Assembly (NCBI GenBank): GCA_012511085.1
Contig: JAAZGU010000016.1
Coordinates: forward strand, 1-8,945
DNA: 8,945 nt
Direction of reading: 5' to 3'
From: Erysipelothrix sp.
Lineage (GTDB): Bacteria > Bacillota_I > Bacilli_A > Erysipelotrichales > Erysipelotrichaceae
The stretch's first letter is position 1; each line of letters starts with the position of its first letter. The notes under the pieces are model-generated. The model was given only the letters and a program-made list of their open reading frames with translations, searched no databases and was not told the origin of the DNA. The position numbers and the translations under genes are program-made. Of the stretch, positions 1 to 6,882 are shown one piece after another.

Positions 1-1974
1 ATCTTCTTGTTGAATGGCATCGTGCAGTCGATCATCTTCGATAATCACTTTTGAGATATTACTCATGGTCACACGATCTTCTGCTTTTGCAGGCTTAGGG
101 ATTAACATTAATACCCCCGTTTCAACGTTTTGATAATCTGGATGCGGCTGTGCTTGATTCGCTTTTAAAAACATCACAATTGGCTCAAGCAATCCTTCCA
201 CACTAGCATGATACATGATAAAGCGTTTTTCCGCTATATAAACTACTGAATGAGCTTCACGTTTAATTAAAGCATCGTATATCTTTTCTTGAAGCTGAAC
301 TGAGTTAGTGCATTGTTTTGATAACTCAAGTAAATTCGTCAACTTAGATTTTGAAACATCCAAGGTCGTAAGATCAATGTTATGAATGATTTCATAATTG
401 AATTGTTGGCTCCGATTCAACGGACTTTGCGTTTCAAACTTAATCTTATCAATGGCTTCACGGATTAATTTAAGATCGTCAGCCTTCAGCAATGGATTGA
501 CAAAGACCGTTGGAATTACCGATTCAATTTCTAAGGTTGCGACCAGCAAATCAATGCCTTGAATGTGACCGTGAACAATTTCTTCCACTGATAATGGAAC
601 GACCTTATAAATGTCAGGGAAATGCGACTGTATCTTAGACGATAATAAGGTTGAAACACCAATCCCAGAGGCACACACAACACCAAGATGCAAGCGTTTT
701 GGTTTGTTTTTGTATTTAAGCCGCTCAATCGCGGCTCCAAAATGCAAAGTCAAATAGCCAATCTCATCATCACTGATAATGATTTCGTCATACATGTTCA
801 AAGCACGGGCACTTTCTTTCACGAGCATAAATAACTCATGGTATGTTTCCTTAATTTCCTTCAACAGTGGGTTTCTAATTTCAAGCTTGTTACGCATGCG
901 ATTTAGACTTGGAATCACATGCGCTAAAAGCCCGGTAATGAGTTGATCGTCATTTGAAAAATCATAGTGGGACAATTTCGAAAAATTACTAACTAATTTT
1001 TCAACCAACATCAACGTTTCGTAGTTCGACAAAACAAAACCAATATCTTGGGATTCATCCAGATAACGGGGGCGTGTTCCTCTTAAATGCATTAAGATGT
1101 AACCAATTTCAGCCTTAGGAAATTCAATTTTAAAACGATCTTCAATATCACCAGCAATAATCTTGGCATCACGATACATGGAATCTTCCTGTAAAGATTT
1201 AAATAACTCAGGATCCATGGTAATGGCTTCACCGCTTTGGATACGATTGATCGCAACGGTTAAATGAATCACCAAGCCAATAAAAGAATGTTCTGTGATG
1301 CGGTTCATAATTTTAAGCGATGAATTGCTGATGACATCAATAACTTTGTTTAAGTTGTTACGATCAAGTAAACCAAGGATACCCGATTCTTGTTCGTCGA
1401 AGTATTGATATAAATTCTCTTTGGAGTCATGACCTTGCTGACTTTTAACAATGAAACTTTCATGAACAAAATCAGTAATCGCTTTGCGGATGTTCTCTTC
1501 ATCTCCACTAATTTCAATTCCCAAACCAGGTTTACGTATCAGTTCGATGTTGTAGTGCTCAAATCGTGGTTCAATGTAATCCAGATCGCGACTAATCGTA
1601 CCTTCTGAAACACTCAACAAAGAGGCCAGTGTCATCAATTTAATGGCATCCTTTGCTTGAAGAATTTCCATCATTAAAAGATTGCGGCGTTCTTCCGTTG
1701 TAGCCCAAGGAACGATGTCAACACTTGCTTCTAAGACTTCAAAGAAATGTTTAATACTTGCATCACTCGCCACCAGCTTATACCCATAACCTGATTTTGA
1801 TTTTAGACTAATACCAAAAGGAGCCAACAAGAAATCTATATCTTGTATTTCTCGAAAGACAGTGCGTGTGCTAACCCCAAGTTGCTCGGCAAGATAAGAT
1901 GTGGGTACGTAATCTTTTTTCTCCGCGAGTATTTTGAGGATGGCACTTAGTCTTGGAGAGAAAAATATATTCAT
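1..1974 (-). CDS. mtlR: MtlR-type PTS-regulated activator of the mannitol operon (C-terminus cut by window edge)
   Basis: This is a DNA-binding transcription activator whose activity is set by PTS phosphorylation. The reading frame is open from the ATG at 1974 to base 1, giving 658 residues; the family is usually about 690 long, so only a short tail is missing. A good SD (AGGAGAA, 1987-1981) lies 6 nt upstream of the ATG. Domains in order: an N-terminal helix-turn-helix (about 1-70, 'VSTRTVFREI'), a second HTH (about 90-165, 'VSEGTISRDL'), PRD1 with His237 and His296 ('MHLRGTRP'), PRD2 with His352 and His411 ('LHFGAAIE'), an EIIB-Gat-like domain with Cys434 ('VCASGIGVSTLL'), and an EIIA-like domain with His589 ('MYHASVEG'). 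All these positions match phosphorylation sites known in Bacillus/Geobacillus MtlR. It is the third gene after mtlD and mtlA, 60 bp behind mtlA. A regulator of another hexitol operon is possible, but the neighbours make mannitol the clear choice. Confidence 0.9.
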   Translation of the reverse strand, partial: MNIFFSPRLSAILKILAEKKDYVPTSYLAEQLGVSTRTVFREIQDIDFLLAPFGISLKSKSGYGYKLVASDASIKHFFEVLEASVDIVPWATTEERRNLLMMEILQAKDAIKLMTLASLLSVSEGTISRDLDYIEPRFEHYNIELIRKPGLGIEISGDEENIRKAITDFVHESFIVKSQQGHDSKENLYQYFDEQESGILGLLDRNNLNKVIDVISNSSLKIMNRITEHSFIGLVIHLTVAINRIQSGEAITMDPELFKSLQEDSMYRDAKIIAGDIEDRFKIEFPKAEIGYILMHLRGTRPRYLDESQDIGFVLSNYETLMLVEKLVSNFSKLSHYDFSNDDQLITGLLAHVIPSLNRMRNKLEIRNPLLKEIKETYHELFMLVKESARALNMYDEIIISDDEIGYLTLHFGAAIERLKYKNKPKRLHLGVVCASGIGVSTLLSSKIQSHFPDIYKVVPLSVEEIVHGHIQGIDLLVATLEIESVIPTVFVNPLLKADDLKLIREAIDKIKFETQSPLNRSQQFNYEIIHNIDLTTLDVSKSKLTNLLELSKQCTNSVQLQEKIYDALIKREAHSVVYIAEKRFIMYHASVEGLLEPIVMFLKANQAQPHPDYQNVETGVLMLIPKPAKAEDRVTMSNISKVIIEDDRLHDAIQQED

Positions 1975-1991
1975 GTTTTATTCTCCTAATC

Positions 1992-2026
1992 AATAGAAGA
2001 AAACTCAAAGTGAGCTTTCTTCTATT
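1992..2026 (-). other. Intercistronic hairpin between mtlA and mtlR
   Basis: An almost perfect inverted repeat: 11-nt arms AATAGAAGAAA / TTTCTTCTATT, one A/C mismatch, then a 3-bp CTC/GAG inner stem and a 5-nt loop. It starts 8 bp after the mtlA stop and ends 4 bp before the mtlR SD. On the minus-strand RNA the 3' arm is U-rich but is followed by GAUUAGG and not a clean U-run. It could be a leaky terminator or an mRNA processing/stability element that lowers mtlR expression. The function is inferred; the structure is directly visible. Confidence 0.6.
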
Positions 2027-2034
2027 ATTTTATC

Positions 2035-3372
2035 TTATTTTAAACGTTCTACCAACTCGTCATATTCTGGAGCACCGACGAAATTCTTAATCAAAATTAT
2101 TTCAACATCTGGAAGGCGATCTAAAACACGTGCTTGGAAATTGGCGTGTGTCACGACAAGATCGGTATCCATTGGAATTTCATCCAAAGCAAAGTTATTA
2201 ACTTCAACGTCAATGCCTGCTTTTTTGAATTTATTTTGTAAGGTAGTAGCGCCCATGGCACTGGATCCCATACCTGCATCACAAGCAAAGACAATTTTCT
2301 TAATAACATCAGCTTTCTTTCCTTTTAAGTCCGCAACACTTTCAACACTTTCTTCAAGTGATTTTTTTGCTTCTGTCATATTGTAAATGACGGCAGCAAC
2401 AAGAAAGGTAACGATTGTTGAAACGGCAACCCCTGCAAGAACAGGTATTGCACCACCTCTAGGTGCCATCGCCAACAAGGCTATAATACTTCCTGGTGAT
2501 GGTGTGGCAACAAGGCCGGCACCTAATAATTGAAAAGTTAATACCCCAGCAGCGCCCCCTGCAATGACCGCTAAAATCAATAACGGTTGCATGAGCACAT
2601 ATGGGAAATAAATTTCATGAATTCCACCTAAGAAGTGGATAATGATAGCACCAGGTGCAGTTTGTCTTTCAGCACCTTTAGCAAAGAACATACATGCTAA
2701 TAATAAACCTAAACCAGGTCCTGGGTTGGTTTCAATCAAGAAGAAGATTGAACGCCCAACCGATTGAACTTGTTCAAGACCAAGTGGTGCAAAGACACCA
2801 TGGTTGATTGCGTTGTTAAGGAACAACACTTTCGCAGGTTCTACAATCAATGAAGTAAATGGTAACAGCTTCGCATCAACGATCACTTGTACCGCTTTAC
2901 CTAATGATGTAACCCCACCAGCGACGACCGGTCCGATAAAGAGCTGACTGATGATCGCCAAAATTAAACCTAAAATACCGAGTGAAAAGTTATTGACCAA
3001 CATTTCAAACCCAGTTGGTGTGATGGGCTTTAAAACACGATCCATTTGCTTGGATAAGTAACCTGCAAACGGTCCCACAATCATTGCTCCTAAGAATTGT
3101 GGGATATCAGATCCGACAATAACTCCAACAGCTGCAATCGCCCCTACGACTCCTCCTCGGATGCCATTGACCATTCTACCGCCAGTATAAGCAATCAAAA
3201 TTGGAAGTAGATAGGTAATCATTGGCCCGACTAATTCTGCGAATGTTTCATTTGGAAACCATCCATCAGGAATGAATAAAGCCGTAATAAATCCCCATGC
3301 AATGAACGCAGCAATGTTAGGCATAACCATTCCACTTAAGAAACGACCTAACTTTTGAATTCGTTCTTTCAT
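2035..3372 (-). CDS. mtlA: PTS mannitol transporter, IICB subunits
   Basis: A 445-residue membrane permease that takes up D-mannitol and releases it inside as mannitol-1-phosphate. The N-terminal IIC part (about 1-340) is a series of hydrophobic segments. It carries the family signature 'GGIHEIYFPYVLM' with His252/Glu253, the sugar-binding GIHE motif, and the conserved 'NNAINHGVFAPLG' stretch near residues 187-199. A charged linker follows, then the cytoplasmic IIB domain (about 357-445) with the phosphorylated Cys364 in 'ACDAGMGSSAMG'. There is no IIA domain, so the protein has the Gram-positive IICB layout (E. coli MtlA is IICBA and about 637 residues). A separate IIA (MtlF) must supply phosphate and is not visible here. 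The start is supported by a strong SD (AAAGGAGG at about 3387-3380). It lies 59 bp downstream of mtlD and 60 bp upstream of mtlR. Confidence 0.96.
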   Translation of the reverse strand: MKERIQKLGRFLSGMVMPNIAAFIAWGFITALFIPDGWFPNETFAELVGPMITYLLPILIAYTGGRMVNGIRGGVVGAIAAVGVIVGSDIPQFLGAMIVGPFAGYLSKQMDRVLKPITPTGFEMLVNNFSLGILGLILAIISQLFIGPVVAGGVTSLGKAVQVIVDAKLLPFTSLIVEPAKVLFLNNAINHGVFAPLGLEQVQSVGRSIFFLIETNPGPGLGLLLACMFFAKGAERQTAPGAIIIHFLGGIHEIYFPYVLMQPLLILAVIAGGAAGVLTFQLLGAGLVATPSPGSIIALLAMAPRGGAIPVLAGVAVSTIVTFLVAAVIYNMTEAKKSLEESVESVADLKGKKADVIKKIVFACDAGMGSSAMGATTLQNKFKKAGIDVEVNNFALDEIPMDTDLVVTHANFQARVLDRLPDVEIILIKNFVGAPEYDELVERLK

Positions 3373-3398
3373 TAAAATTCCTCCTTTTATATTTATAT

Positions 3399-3421
3399 CA
3401 TAGGTAATGATGTACCCTATG
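3399..3421 (-). other. Small hairpin in the mtlD-mtlA gap
   Basis: On the minus strand CATAGG(G)TA pairs with TACCTATG around a CATCAT loop: 8 bp with one bulged G. It lies between the mtlD stop and the mtlA SD and has no following U-run. It could modulate mRNA stability or mtlA translation; no known element is recognised. Confidence 0.4.
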
Positions 3422-3431
3422 TTATATTTAC

Positions 3432-4589
3432 TTAAATTAAAATGTCATGATTGATGGTGACATTTTTAATAGCTGCTTGAATTTCTAAGCTGAGCTTGGT
3501 ATCCAAGCCTGTCACTTCTTGAATCGTTTCCAACAGCCCATTTTGTTTAATCATGGCGTGCAGTTGTTCACTTTGAGCATCACCTTTAACATGAACAAGA
3601 AAACCAAGTGCCACCATCGCAATTAACGTTTCATAATCCATGTTTAAATCATGTAGCTTTTGAAGCGGTTTAATAAAGCGCTCTTGGTTTGAAAGTTTCG
3701 TCATTGGATTTCTAGCAATGCGATTCAAATCATCGCTGATGCCAGGATTTTGAAAGCGTTGCATCACCAGATCAATGTATAGGCTTAAGGAGTCTTCACT
3801 AAACCCATGAACAAGTCTTAAATAAGTACTCGTTGTTTTTAAGACCTGCTGAAGCTGTTTTAAAATTTCTTGATCATTGATTGCTGAATTGGTATCGACA
3901 TAACTCGCTTGCAAACCAAGAAAGGCCAAACTCGCATGACCGGTATTAACCGTGAATAACTTACGTTCAATATAGGGTTCTAAGGCATCCACATACTGAA
4001 CGCCAATTAGTTCAACATTTGATTTACGGTCACGATTCTCAACCAACCATTCTTTAAATTCTTCGACACGCACGCTTAAAACATCGTCATCATGATGTTC
4101 CGGCACAATCCGATCAACGGCAGCATTGGGAAAGCCTACCCTGTCATGAACATAAGCTTGTTCAACTTGATTTAAATGATCTAACACCAATTGTTTTAGA
4201 TGTTGCGAACCACCAATCATGTTTTCACACGCTATGACATCAAGCGCATCTTTATCATGTTGGCTTCGTAATCTAATACCATCAGCAAGCGTTTGTGCGA
4301 TATGTTTCAAATTATTGACACCCACTGAAATTGTTACTAAATCAGCATTTAAAAATGCCTGCACAGCATCTTCATAGTGTGTTTGACTATTAATACCACT
4401 TACATGATGAACTTCTTTTTTTACGGTGGTTTCACCGACAACAAAAATATTGAACTTCTGTTTGCTGTTTAATTCTGAAATTATCGTTTCATTAATATCG
4501 ATGTAAGTGATGTTGAATTGGTTATCAGATAAAACCTCACCGATAAAACCACGACCAATATTGCCTGCACCAAAATGAATCGCTCTCAC
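3432..4589 (-). CDS. mtlD: Mannitol-1-phosphate 5-dehydrogenase
   Basis: A cytoplasmic NAD-dependent enzyme that oxidises the mannitol-1-phosphate made by MtlA to fructose-6-phosphate. It belongs to the polyol-specific long-chain dehydrogenase family. The Rossmann nucleotide-binding motif 'AIHFGAGNIGRGFIG' is at residues 3-17. The catalytic Lys-x4-Asn-x2-His pattern appears in 'ERKLFTVNTGHA' as Lys210, Asn215 and His218. I start at the GTG at 4589 (385 residues) and not the GTG at 4598. The upstream GTG lies inside the SD-like run AAAGAGGTGG (4604-4595), which is correctly spaced for 4589. The resulting start 'MRAIHFGAGNIGRG' also matches the usual beginning of MtlD proteins. It is the first gene of the operon, directly behind the predicted promoter, with a leader of only about 15 nt. 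Confidence 0.95.
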   Translation of the reverse strand: MRAIHFGAGNIGRGFIGEVLSDNQFNITYIDINETIISELNSKQKFNIFVVGETTVKKEVHHVSGINSQTHYEDAVQAFLNADLVTISVGVNNLKHIAQTLADGIRLRSQHDKDALDVIACENMIGGSQHLKQLVLDHLNQVEQAYVHDRVGFPNAAVDRIVPEHHDDDVLSVRVEEFKEWLVENRDRKSNVELIGVQYVDALEPYIERKLFTVNTGHASLAFLGLQASYVDTNSAINDQEILKQLQQVLKTTSTYLRLVHGFSEDSLSLYIDLVMQRFQNPGISDDLNRIARNPMTKLSNQERFIKPLQKLHDLNMDYETLIAMVALGFLVHVKGDAQSEQLHAMIKQNGLLETIQEVTGLDTKLSLEIQAAIKNVTINHDILI

Positions 4590-4610
4590 GATAGCCACCT
4601 CTTTAATTAA

Positions 4611-4619
4611 ATTATATCA
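4611..4619 (-). promoter_or_regulatory. Extended -10 promoter of the mtlDAR operon
   Basis: TGATATAAT on the minus strand is a perfect TATAAT with the TGn extension. No good -35 is found 16-18 bp upstream (the hexamer there is CGTGCG), as expected for an activator-dependent promoter. Transcription would start near 4604, just at the mtlD ribosome site. Confidence 0.6.
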
Positions 4620-4626
4620 AGCTAGC

Positions 4627-4636
4627 GCGTGCACGC
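4627..4636. promoter_or_regulatory. GC-rich perfect palindrome over the mtlD -35 region
   Basis: GCGTGCACGC is a 10-bp perfect palindrome next to a second one (GCTAGC, 4621-4626), in otherwise AT-rich intergenic DNA. It overlaps the position where a -35 box would be. This fits an operator but is not matched to a known regulator; it is also read in a short relic-like frame (see findings). Confidence 0.3.
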
Positions 4637-4654
4637 ACGGCATCATCTTTCAAT

Positions 4655-4676
4655 TTGTCAAGGTTGCTTGTGACAT
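4655..4676. promoter_or_regulatory. Candidate MtlR operator upstream of mtlD
   Basis: A dyad with TGTCA and TGACA arms separated by 10 bp; half sites read ATGTCACA and CTTGACAA on the minus strand. It resembles the MtlR box reported for Bacillus (TTGNCACA-N4-TGTGNCAA) but its arms are 2 bp further apart and the inner bases are poorly kept. It sits about 40 bp upstream of the -10, a suitable place for an activator. The regulator assignment is inferred from similarity and context. Confidence 0.4.
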
Positions 4677-4742
4677 TATTAATTAATGGATTCACAAACA
4701 AATGAGTGCATAAGCACCGATACAGCTATCAATTATCCAAAC

Positions 4743-4777
4743 AAAAAAGAGTTTCTTTGATGATGAAACTCCTTTTT
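4743..4777 (-). terminator. Rho-independent terminator of the alkA-ogt operon
   Basis: A 13-bp stem with one G-U wobble (AAAAAGGAGTTTC against GAAACTCTTTTTT), a 9-nt loop, and a U-rich 3' arm on the minus strand. It starts 7 bp after the ogt stop and separates the repair genes from the mtl promoter. Confidence 0.85.
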
Positions 4778-4784
4778 AACTGGA

Positions 4785-5297
4785 TTATTTTTTTATAACT
4801 TTTAAATCCTTAATTGTTAAACCTTCATGATTTAATAATTTAATTTTACGCTCCATACCCCCACCAAAGCCGGTGAGATGCTGGTTACTACCAATCACAC
4901 GGTGACATGGCACAATAATTGAAATCGGATTAGAACCAACCGCACCCCCGACCGCTTGCGCCGACATCTTCTCAATGTTTCTGTTTTTCGCAATCTGTGC
5001 GGCTAATGCTTTATAGGTTGTCGTTTGACCATAAGGGATCGCAAGTAGCAGTTCCCACACTTCCTTTTGAAAGTCAGTTCCTTCCAATGCGATCAACTGA
5101 CGCTCAAAAACAGGATGTTCACCTTTAAAGTAAGCATCGAAAAATGCTTTGGTTTTAAATAAAATATCAACATCTCCTGCTGGTATGTTCGCGGCTTTGT
5201 CATATTCATTTTCCATATGCACAGCCACCAGATGCGTCGGATTGGTGACAATGCTTAATTTACCGATTGGTGAATCCATTACAAGTTTGTATAACAT
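4785..5297 (-). CDS. ogt: Methylated-DNA--[protein]-cysteine S-methyltransferase
   Basis: A 170-residue suicide repair protein that transfers the methyl group from O6-methylguanine (and O4-methylthymine) in DNA to its own cysteine. The acceptor is Cys131 in the diagnostic 'PCHRVIG' motif. It is followed by 'LTGFGGGMERKIKLL', which lines the substrate pocket in the family. The DNA-binding wHTH begins at 'TDFQKEVWELLLAIPYGQTTTY'. The N-terminal part (1-75) is the less conserved RNase-H-like domain. Length agrees with E. coli Ogt (171). Gln114 stands where many family members carry the Arg finger (human Arg128). The ATG lies 1 bp after the alkA stop, and its SD (AAAGGAG) is inside the last alkA codons, so the two are likely translationally coupled. 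Confidence 0.95.
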   Translation of the reverse strand: MLYKLVMDSPIGKLSIVTNPTHLVAVHMENEYDKAANIPAGDVDILFKTKAFFDAYFKGEHPVFERQLIALEGTDFQKEVWELLLAIPYGQTTTYKALAAQIAKNRNIEKMSAQAVGGAVGSNPISIIVPCHRVIGSNQHLTGFGGGMERKIKLLNHEGLTIKDLKVIKK

Positions 5298-5298
5298 G

Positions 5299-6174
5299 TT
5301 ACTCCTTTGCTAACGCTTCCCATAAATTAAAGGTTGCGTACCCACGATAGGGTTTCCATTTTTCTGATAACGCTAATATTTCTTTATGGTTTGTCATCTT
5401 GAGTGCTTTTTTAACACCGTAATCACTTTCTAAAAAACCATCATGATATTGCAAGGTTCGCATTGCGATGTAATTTGCGGTCCAAGGACCAATCTGCGGA
5501 AGCTCACAAAGCTCTGCAATCACCACTTCCGGGTCTTTTAGGACATAGTCTGCTTCTTTATTCTCAATAAAATAATGGGCCAACGCCACAATTGCTCTGG
5601 CTTTGCTTTGATTAATACCCAGACCACCCAAAATTTGCAACGTTTGTTTTTCATTTTTAATCAATGATGCTGGGCTTGGAAACAAATGCGTTAAGCCTTC
5701 AACATCACTTTCAATGGGGGTGCCACAATGCAAGGCTAAGCGACCCGCTAAGGTGCTTGCGGCTTTAACACTGATTTGTTGCCCTAAAACCGCGCGGACA
5801 CTAACCTCAAAGAAATCAAAGGCGCCTGGAATTCGTAAACCCAACAAGGGTAAATCGGGATGCACTTCACTTAAGGATTGCAAGGCTTGGTAGCTTCGCT
5901 GTGGATCATGATCAATATCAAACATCTTAATTACACGTTGTTTTATCAACGCTTGATGATTAATTAAGTGATCACTTAAATGCACCCGCAATTGTTGGGC
6001 TTGCTCATCATGAGCAACTTGAATCACACCATCAATGAGTTGATCACCATCATCAAAAGTAACTGTCCGACAATAGTTGCCATCCACGATTGTTTCCACT
6101 CCTAAAATTGCACGATGACCTAAAAAATTAATTAAATTTTCCCACAAATAGGGCCCTTGATATGGTATCTGCAT
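5299..6174 (-). CDS. alkA: DNA-3-methyladenine glycosylase II (AlkA family)
   Basis: A 291-residue base-excision enzyme that removes alkylated purines such as 3-methyladenine from DNA. The AlkA N-terminal domain is seen in 'PYLWENLINFLGHRAI..VETIVDG'. The HhH-GPD fold follows: 'FFEVSVRAVLGQQISVKAAS', the helix-hairpin-helix 'ELPQIGPWTANY' (224-235), and the catalytic Asp251 in 'LESDYGVKKAL', aligned with E. coli Asp238. The end 'WKPYRGYATFNLWEA' matches the family C-terminus. I prefer the ATG at 6174 over the GTG at 6180, because AGAGG (about 6184-6180) is well spaced for the ATG and overlaps the GTG. It forms a repair operon with ogt: AlkA handles N-alkylpurines while Ogt handles O6-alkylguanine. 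No Ada regulator is visible. Confidence 0.92.
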   Translation of the reverse strand: MQIPYQGPYLWENLINFLGHRAILGVETIVDGNYCRTVTFDDGDQLIDGVIQVAHDEQAQQLRVHLSDHLINHQALIKQRVIKMFDIDHDPQRSYQALQSLSEVHPDLPLLGLRIPGAFDFFEVSVRAVLGQQISVKAASTLAGRLALHCGTPIESDVEGLTHLFPSPASLIKNEKQTLQILGGLGINQSKARAIVALAHYFIENKEADYVLKDPEVVIAELCELPQIGPWTANYIAMRTLQYHDGFLESDYGVKKALKMTNHKEILALSEKWKPYRGYATFNLWEALAKE

Positions 6175-6202
6175 ACGCACCTCTCAACATCTTTTATCGT
6201 AT

Positions 6203-6223
6203 CACAAAGTTTCTTGTTTTGTG
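6203..6223. promoter_or_regulatory. Dyad in the divergent alkA / acetyltransferase promoter region
   Basis: CACAAA and TTTGTG form an inverted repeat with a 9-bp spacer in the only 74-bp gap between the two divergent genes. It lies upstream of or over the likely promoters of both, so one regulator could act on both. No regulator is recognised, and six-base arms may arise by chance in AT-rich DNA. Confidence 0.3.
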
Positions 6224-6230
6224 TTAAAAT
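6222..6230 (+). promoter_or_regulatory. Extended -10 promoter of the acetyltransferase gene
   Basis: TGTTAAAAT is an extended -10 (TGn plus TAAAAT), 18 bp before the gene's start codon. The position 17 bp upstream (TCACAA) is a poor -35. On the other strand, TGATACGAT (6204-6196) could be the matching extended -10 for alkA. Confidence 0.45.
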
Positions 6231-6248
6231 AATCAAAAAGAGGAAACC

Positions 6249-6806
6249 ATGAAAAACCCTGCTGAACAACTTACAACTTCACGCTTGCGATTAAGGCGTT
6301 TTACACTGGATGATGTTGCGGCAACCGCCCAGCTTTGTAACAACATCAACCTTTATCAAGCAACCGCCAATCTTCCCTACCCTTATACAGAAGACCATGC
6401 GACATCTTGGATTACGTCACATCAAAAAGCTTGGGAAGAAGGGTTAGGTTTTGAGTGGGCGCTTGTTGATAAAAAAACCGATCAACTGCTTGGTTGTGTG
6501 GGTATCTTCATTGATAAAGAACACCAACGTGGTGAAATTGGTTATTGGATTGGTGAGCCTTTTTGGAATCAAGGTTATGCCAGTGAAGCCGCGCAGGCAA
6601 TCATCAACCATGGCTTTGAAGAGTTACAACTCAATCGCATCTTTGCTTGTCACTTAGCCTTTAATCAAGCCTCGGGTCGTGTCATGGAAAAAGCCGGCAT
6701 GTTTTATGAGGGGACCTTAAAGTCACATCACAACAAAGACGGCACCTTACATGACATGGTTTACTATGGCATTTTAAAAGATGACTACTTTTTAGAGGAA
6801 ATGTAA
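6249..6806 (+). CDS. GNAT-family N-acetyltransferase, RimJ/RimL type
   Basis: A 185-residue single-domain acetyltransferase using acetyl-CoA. The N-terminus 'LTTSRLRLRRFTLDD' and the length are typical of the RimJ/RimL (Acetyltransf_3) group. The acetyl-CoA pyrophosphate loop is in 'GYWIGEPFWNQGYASEA' (98-114, core Gln108-Gly109-Tyr110-Ala111). The later signature 'NQASGRVMEKAGMFYEG' is also present. The substrate cannot be told: the group includes ribosomal-protein N-terminal acetylases as well as enzymes acting on small molecules or antibiotics. SD AGAGGAAACC precedes the ATG. It is transcribed away from alkA and appears to be a single-gene unit ending at a terminator at 6883-6903. Confidence 0.88.
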   Translation: MKNPAEQLTTSRLRLRRFTLDDVAATAQLCNNINLYQATANLPYPYTEDHATSWITSHQKAWEEGLGFEWALVDKKTDQLLGCVGIFIDKEHQRGEIGYWIGEPFWNQGYASEAAQAIINHGFEELQLNRIFACHLAFNQASGRVMEKAGMFYEGTLKSHHNKDGTLHDMVYYGILKDDYFLEEM

Positions 6807-6808
6807 CG

Positions 6809-6852
6809 CCAAACACTTATAAGGGTGAAGGGATGTCACACCAAACACTTAT
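6809..6852. repeat. Pair of perfect 12-bp direct repeats
   Basis: CCAAACACTTAT occurs at 6809-6820 and 6841-6852, 32 bp apart start to start (about three helical turns). The first copy runs into a short palindrome (CTTATAAG) and the second into ACAC-TTATT-GTGT. It lies just after the acetyltransferase stop in non-coding DNA. The same-face spacing suggests a two-site binding element, but this is inference. Confidence 0.5.
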
Positions 6853-6882
6853 TGTGTAGAGGACTCTCAATCATATTCAATT

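Noticed and set aside
2141..2386. Open frames antisense to mtlA, and similar ones inside mtlR, the acetyltransferase, the small gene, the serpin and the flavoprotein gene
   Set aside because: They lie wholly within well-supported genes in other frames, have no ribosome sites and show no recognisable protein features.
4587..4598. GTG at 4598 as the start of mtlD
   Set aside because: This GTG is part of the ribosome-binding run AAAGAGGTGG; the GTG at 4589 has correct spacing and gives the family N-terminus.
4638..4655. Catabolite-response (cre) site upstream of mtlD
   Set aside because: The nearest match has TTGAAA but lacks the central CG, so it does not fit the cre pattern.
4656..4661. TTGACA on the minus strand as the -35 of the mtlD promoter
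   Set aside because: It is 39 bp from TATAAT, far beyond the usual 16-18 bp; it is better read as one arm of the dyad.
6178..6180. GTG at 6180 as the start of alkA
   Set aside because: It overlaps the SD-like AGAGG; the ATG at 6174 is better placed.
6821..6860. T-box or other known riboswitch in the gap before the small gene
   Set aside because: AAGGGTG resembles part of a T-box but the rest of the motif and the stem structure are absent, and the gap is too short.
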